Source of the DNA: Nesterenkonia muleiensis
GTDB lineage: Bacteria > Actinomycetota > Actinomycetes > Actinomycetales > Micrococcaceae
Length of the DNA: 64,000 bases
NCBI RefSeq assembly: GCF_003600155.1
Contig: NZ_QWLD01000056.1
Span: forward strand, 62,001-126,000
Reading direction: 5' to 3'
Part shown: positions 58,134 through 64,000 of the stretch, piece by piece
How the letters are laid out: the number at the start of each line of letters is the position of its first letter
Numbering within the stretch: the stretch's first letter is position 1
Made by a program: the position numbers and the translations under genes
The notes under the pieces: generated by a model
What the model saw: the letters and a program-made list of their open reading frames with translations, nothing else
Told to the model about the DNA's origin: nothing
Database searches by the model: none

Positions 58134-59561
58134 CTAATTCCAGCCGGTCACCTGGGCGAAAACCAGGAACATGATGGCCACCATCACCCAGAGTCCGAAC
58201 AGCGGCAGGTAGAACCTCAGCCACTTCTCCCACCGGACGCCGCCGATGGCCAAGGCTGCCATGAAGTATCCGGAGGTCGGGTAGAGGATATTGGTGAGAC
58301 CATCCCCGAGTTGGAACGCCAGCACGGCGGTCTGCCGGCTGACCTCTACCAGGTCGGCCAGTGGGGCCATGATCGGCATCGTCACCACCGCTTGCCCGGA
58401 CCCGGAGGGCACCACGAAGTTAAAACCAGTCTGTACGGCGAACATACCAACTGCGGCGAGTTCACTGGGCATCCCGCTGACGGCATTTCCCAGTGAGTAG
58501 ACGATGGTGTCCAAGATCTGGCCGTCTTCAAGGACCACTGCGACAGAACGGGCCACCCCCACGATGATGGCCCCTTCCAGCACGCTGCGCATGCCCTCTG
58601 AGAAGGAAATGGAGATCGTCGAGGGGCTCAGTCCGCTGATCAATCCAATGATCAGCATCAGCAGAACGAACATTCCGGCCATCTCGATCATGAACCAGCC
58701 CTGGGTCGAGACGCCCCAAATGGTGACGCCGAGGACCGGCACCGAGAGCAGGAGAGAGACCCTCTGGCGCCCGGTCATCCGCTTCGCTTCTCCTTCGGCG
58801 CCGGAGGCGTAGAGTCGCTGCTTCTCCAGTTCCTCTTCTTCCCCGTACACCAGGCTCTTCGAGGGGTCTTTCTCCACCCGACGGGCGTACCGGATGACCC
58901 AGTACGAGCCAAGAGTGATCAACATCAGGAAGAGAATCCCGCGCAACCCCGCACCGGAGAAGGTTTCGATGCCGGCGATCTGCTGGGCCAAGCCGGTGTT
59001 GATGGGGTTGAGCACTCCAGCGGTGAAGCCCGCTGTGGTGCCGACGAGCGCGATGGCCACCGCCACCATGGAGTCGTATCCCAGGGCGATGATGACCGGG
59101 ATGAGCACCGGGATGTAGACCAGTGCCAGTTCCTGGGTGCCGATGAGGGAGGCCAGGGCGGCGAAGAGAGTGATCAACACTGGAATCAGCAGCAGTCGGC
59201 GATTGGCGAAGACTCGCAGCAGCCGGTCCAGCGCGTTCTCGATGATGCCGGTACGCCGGATGACCATGAAGACGCCACCGATGATGAAGGTGAAAAACAC
59301 CACTTCTCCGGCATCGACAAGACCGCGGGGGATGGCGGTGATGAATTCGAGAAACGACGTCGGCGTGGGATCCACCGGGCCGTAGGAATCCGGATCGATG
59401 ACCTCTCGGCCGTCTGGACCTTCCACCCGTTCGAACTCGTTGGCCGGGATGATGTAGGTCGCCAGGGCGGCCAGCGCGGAGAGGACGAAGAGAATGACGT
59501 AGATGTGCGGCATCCGGAAGCCGCGCTTGACAGAGGTTCCCTGCGTCTCAGATGCAGCCAT
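58134..59561 (-). CDS. YfcC-family carrier (DcuC-like C4-dicarboxylate/amino-acid transporter superfamily)
   Basis: A 475-aa membrane carrier with about 12 helices. MPHIYVILFVLSALAALATYIIPANEFERVE opens the YfcC family. LNPINTGLAQQIAGI and FNFVVPSGSGQAVVTMPIMAPLADLVEVSRQTAVLAFQLGDGLTNILYPTSGYF are its signatures. ATG 59561 is used; ATG 59591 and GTG 59600 are possible, none has a strong ribosome site. Substrate is likely a small carboxylate, peptide or amino acid. It is divergent from clpB over a 367-bp region. Confidence 0.85.
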   Translation of the reverse strand: MAASETQGTSVKRGFRMPHIYVILFVLSALAALATYIIPANEFERVEGPDGREVIDPDSYGPVDPTPTSFLEFITAIPRGLVDAGEVVFFTFIIGGVFMVIRRTGIIENALDRLLRVFANRRLLLIPVLITLFAALASLIGTQELALVYIPVLIPVIIALGYDSMVAVAIALVGTTAGFTAGVLNPINTGLAQQIAGIETFSGAGLRGILFLMLITLGSYWVIRYARRVEKDPSKSLVYGEEEELEKQRLYASGAEGEAKRMTGRQRVSLLLSVPVLGVTIWGVSTQGWFMIEMAGMFVLLMLIIGLISGLSPSTISISFSEGMRSVLEGAIIVGVARSVAVVLEDGQILDTIVYSLGNAVSGMPSELAAVGMFAVQTGFNFVVPSGSGQAVVTMPIMAPLADLVEVSRQTAVLAFQLGDGLTNILYPTSGYFMAALAIGGVRWEKWLRFYLPLFGLWVMVAIMFLVFAQVTGWN

Positions 59562-59600
59562 ACTGAAGACAGTAGTGAGAGGGTATTTCATTCGTGTCAC

Positions 59601-59928
59601 ACCGGGGTGAATTCACGTTTGACGGCCGTGCGGAAGTGCATGCGCCGTTTTGCCCGGTTTGGCTGCATAACACATCGGTCGGTTGCCCCACTGCCGAACC
59701 GATCGGTTCACATAGTGTGAGCGCTTATCACCTCGGTCTGCCCGGTGAACACGTGACTGAGACAAGATGGTCCCATGACAAGTTCGTGAGATGAGGACAT
59801 GTTCGATGAGATCAGACAATATGGCGCCCCTATCGGTCTGAGCATCGTCCGGAATAAGCACGACGCCGCTAAAGTTGAGTACAAGTGACTCAAGTTTTTA
59901 GAATCGATGGGAAGGGGGCCGCGAGGCC
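59601..59928. other. Regulatory gap between the YfcC-type carrier and clpB genes
   Basis: No gene is supported in these 328 bp. A 14-bp perfect palindrome, GAACCGATCGGTTC, is at 59696-59709, on the carrier-gene side. Nearby ATCGGTCGGTT (59674-59684) repeats its half-site. The clpB promoter and HAIR operator fill the right end (see next entry). AT content is higher than in flanking coding DNA. Confidence 0.5.
59874..59904 (+). promoter_or_regulatory. HspR-binding HAIR operator with clpB promoter
   Basis: GTTGAGT-ACAAGTG-ACTCAAG (59874-59894) matches the HAIR consensus CTTGAGT-N7-ACTCAAG at 13 of 14 arm bases. A -35-like TTGAGT (59875-59880) lies in the left arm and a -10 TAGAAT (59899-59904) follows 18 bp later. 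HspR bound here would shut the promoter, with release under protein-folding stress. ATG of clpB is 25 bp downstream of the -10. Confidence 0.85.
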
Positions 59929-62541
<2,613 letters not shown>

Positions 62542-62577
62542 GCCAGTCAGGCGGCCTCAGGCGGCTTCAGACGGCTG

Positions 62578-62643
62578 AACTGCGCGGCCTATGAACTTAT
62601 GCGCGGGTGATATCGCGCGCACTTGTTCATAGGCCGCGCAGTT
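62578..62643. repeat. Palindromic intergenic element after clpB
   Basis: AACTGCGCGGCCTATGAAC (62578-62596) and its exact reverse complement (62625-62643) make a 19-bp stem. The 28-nt centre contains a further stem TGCGCG/CGCGCA (62600-62605 and 62616-62621). A 36-nt stretch (62588-62623) recurs at 27085-27120 with 31 identities. It may end clpB transcription, but the second copy shows it is a mobile or dispersed non-coding repeat. Confidence 0.75.
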
Positions 62644-62731
62644 TGTGTGCGAGGTGCGGGTGGGGCAGGGCGCGGGAGCGTATACGGACACCGACGTGCG
62701 GTGCGGGGAAGGCCAGCTCAGATGTTTCTGC

Positions 62732-63496
62732 TCAGCCTTCGTCGGAGTCGGCGCCCTCTTCGGCGTCAGTCTCGTCCTCGTTCTCCGCAGTGTCCTGATT
62801 CCCGCCGTCGTCGTCCTCTTCTTCTCTGGGCTCACGGCCTTCCTCGGTGAGGTCGACGGTGGAATCCTCAGCTGATGTCTCGTCGTCATCCACGGTGGCC
62901 AGGAAGTCCCCTCGCAGGCTCCCTCCATCGGCGCGAGAGAGGAAGCAGGAGACCAGGCGGTCGTCCTGGCGGTTCCAGGTGGACTCGGTGGGATGCCACA
63001 GTTCGATCTGCAGCTCGGCCTCGGCAGCTTCGAGAGCGGCGGAGCTGAGCTCGACCTCCTCATGGCACCATTGCTCAGCGGTGGAAGTCACGATGTCATC
63101 GCCGGGGTAGTCGCCGTCGGTGACATTGTCATCCATCTCACGCTGGAGCAGGATCTGGACGTCATAGTTGCGCTCGCAGCGTACAGCGTCGGCTGGGGAG
63201 TCCTCATCGGTGAAGCCGGAGAGGCACCAGCCGGTCTCCCAGTCCTCCGGAGGCACGCCCCGGGCGTGGACGCCGTCGGCAGGCTCTTCAACCCACGTCC
63301 ATTCGGCGGCCTCCTCGGGCTCTTCGCGGAGGCCGAACCACCACAACAGGCCTGCTGTGACAAGTACCACCAGGACTCCGGCGATCAGGAACGGAATAGC
63401 GTTGAGTCGGAAGCCGGTATTGCCTGCTGCTGCCCTGCGAGCCCGCCGTGACAAGGGCTGTGGCGTGTCCTCGCCGGCCTGCGGTGACTCGCTCAT
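62732..63496 (-). CDS. Septum formation family protein (Septum_form domain)
   Basis: A 254-aa membrane-anchored protein. A basic cytoplasmic start (RRARRAAAGNTGFRLN) is followed by one helix (AIPFLIAGVLVVLVTAGLLWWFGL), then an outside domain with GWCLSGFTDEDSPADAVRCERNYDVQILLQREM, the septum-formation signature with paired Cys. A second Cys pair is in WCHEEVE and VSCFLSR. The last 45 residues are almost all acidic (EDETDAEEGADSDEG). It may bind the cell-division site or the cell wall. Confidence 0.82.
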   Translation of the reverse strand: MSESPQAGEDTPQPLSRRARRAAAGNTGFRLNAIPFLIAGVLVVLVTAGLLWWFGLREEPEEAAEWTWVEEPADGVHARGVPPEDWETGWCLSGFTDEDSPADAVRCERNYDVQILLQREMDDNVTDGDYPGDDIVTSTAEQWCHEEVELSSAALEAAEAELQIELWHPTESTWNRQDDRLVSCFLSRADGGSLRGDFLATVDDDETSAEDSTVDLTEEGREPREEEDDDGGNQDTAENEDETDAEEGADSDEG

Positions 63497-63642
63497 AGAA
63501 GTGCGGCCCTCTCCTATCGGTGCGACGCTGTGGTGGCACTCATGTTAACCTAGAAGGCACCAACCACTTCATCCAACAGTCAAGCCGACGGTGAATCTTC
63601 ACCGTGAGGCGGCATCGAGACGACGTTAAGGGGGTCCCGCTC

Positions 63643-63834
63643 ATGGGGCGTGGCCGTCAAAAGGCGAAAGCGACGAAACAGGCGCGGGAGATCAAGTACT
63701 ACACCCCGAGCACTGATCTGTCCGCATTGGAGCGCGAGCTGGCCCAGGCCCGGGGAGAGAACCCGGATCACGGCAGCGACGGCGCCGACGAGGACGAGTA
63801 CCCAGATGATGGGGCAGATGACCACCACCGCTGA
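63643..63834 (+). CDS. DUF3073-family small protein
   Basis: A 63-aa actinobacterial protein. MGRGRQKAKATKQAREIKYYTPSTDLSALERELA is the DUF3073 signature, and the C-terminal third is acidic (DEDEYPDDGADD). ATG 63643 follows TTAAGGGGGTC. The role is unknown; the basic head and acidic tail suggest an RNA or ribosome partner, which is a guess. It is a conserved marker of the phylum. Confidence 0.9.
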   Translation: MGRGRQKAKATKQAREIKYYTPSTDLSALERELAQARGENPDHGSDGADEDEYPDDGADDHHR

Positions 63835-63922
63835 GCGGTAAGTGTTCAACCACCAGGCTGAGCAGGCACACCGTGCTGCCCTGCGATCTATAGCGCGCAC
63901 AGTCCAGGAGACTGCTGGGCCA

Positions 63923-63957
63923 CAAGACCCGGGGGTGGCACGGGCCGGGGTCTTGTC
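63923..63957. terminator. Probable terminator downstream of the DUF3073 gene
   Basis: ACAAGACCC (63923-63931) pairs with GGGTCTTGT (63949-63957) over a GC-rich 17-nt loop. It lies about 90 bp after the stop at 63834. A few T residues follow (TCCTTACT). It may serve a convergent gene beyond the window as well. The last 43 nt show nothing more. Confidence 0.5.
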
Positions 63958-64000
63958 CTTACTGCGCTCTGGTTCTGTGCTGTGCGTGACCGGGGCGGGC

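Overview
The window is a GC-rich chromosomal segment of an actinobacterium. Supporting evidence is the strong GC3 bias, GTG starts, many 4-nt ATGA/GTGA gene overlaps, a clpB gene under a near-consensus HspR (HAIR) operator, a septum-formation-family protein, a DUF3073 protein, a lysG/lysE pair and a type III polyketide synthase cluster. The acidic proteins and gene set suggest Micrococcales, perhaps a Micrococcaceae member such as a Nesterenkonia relative. That placement is an inference; no marker gene proves it. I saw no tRNA, rRNA, CRISPR array, prophage or intact insertion sequence.

1-16 kb is a catabolic island. A truncated TetR gene faces a GMC oxidoreductase across a palindromic operator. 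Convergent to it is a coupled operon: FAH-family hydrolase, aromatic-ring flavin hydroxylase, long-form Baeyer-Villiger monooxygenase (BVMO), carboxylesterase. A GntR/FCD regulator and an extradiol-type VOC dioxygenase run the other way. An NMT1/SsuA-like ABC importer (SBP, two permeases, ATPase), an NtaA/DszA-type FMNH2 monooxygenase and a flavin reductase fused to an IclR-like ligand domain complete it. The logic is import, oxygenation of a ketone to an ester, ester hydrolysis, ring hydroxylation, ring cleavage and hydrolysis of the product. The substrate is unknown.

16-33.6 kb is mostly housekeeping or conserved actinobacterial genes: a beta-phosphoglucomutase/GH65 phosphorylase fusion, a double-hotdog thioesterase, a CPBP protease-MATE-membrane protein run, a CGNR zinc-finger protein, an SRPBCC protein, LysG/LysE amino-acid export, a CrtI/PYROXD2-like oxidoreductase, a luciferase-like oxidoreductase, a small membrane protein and a secreted polysaccharide deacetylase.

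33.6-56.7 kb is patchier and more mobile. It holds a VapC remnant, a saccharopine-dehydrogenase-like gene opposite a GlxA/AraC regulator, a four-gene type III PKS cluster of the srs/agq type (PKS, methyltransferase, flavin hydroxylase, UbiA prenyltransferase), a LysR/MFS pair, and a VapBC pair whose toxin lacks the first catalytic Asp. Next come a UbiB-like kinase with a C-terminal frameshift beside a decayed piece of a nuclease-like gene (intact homologue at 55.5-56.7 kb), several autoregulator/target pairs (PadR, HxlR/RidA, CGNR/hydrolase), and a tripartite tricarboxylate transporter with an FCD regulator and a creatininase-family hydrolase.

56.9-64 kb returns to core genes: a compact alcohol dehydrogenase, a YfcC-family carrier, clpB, the septum-formation protein and DUF3073. 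A palindromic intergenic element follows clpB, and a degenerate copy lies at 27.1 kb.

The items most worth follow-up are the catabolic island with its flavin reductase/IclR-like fusion, the agq-like PKS cluster, the UbiB frameshift next to gene debris, the two nuclease/toxin genes with altered catalytic residues, and the hairpin that forms the shared 3' ends of two convergent coding regions.
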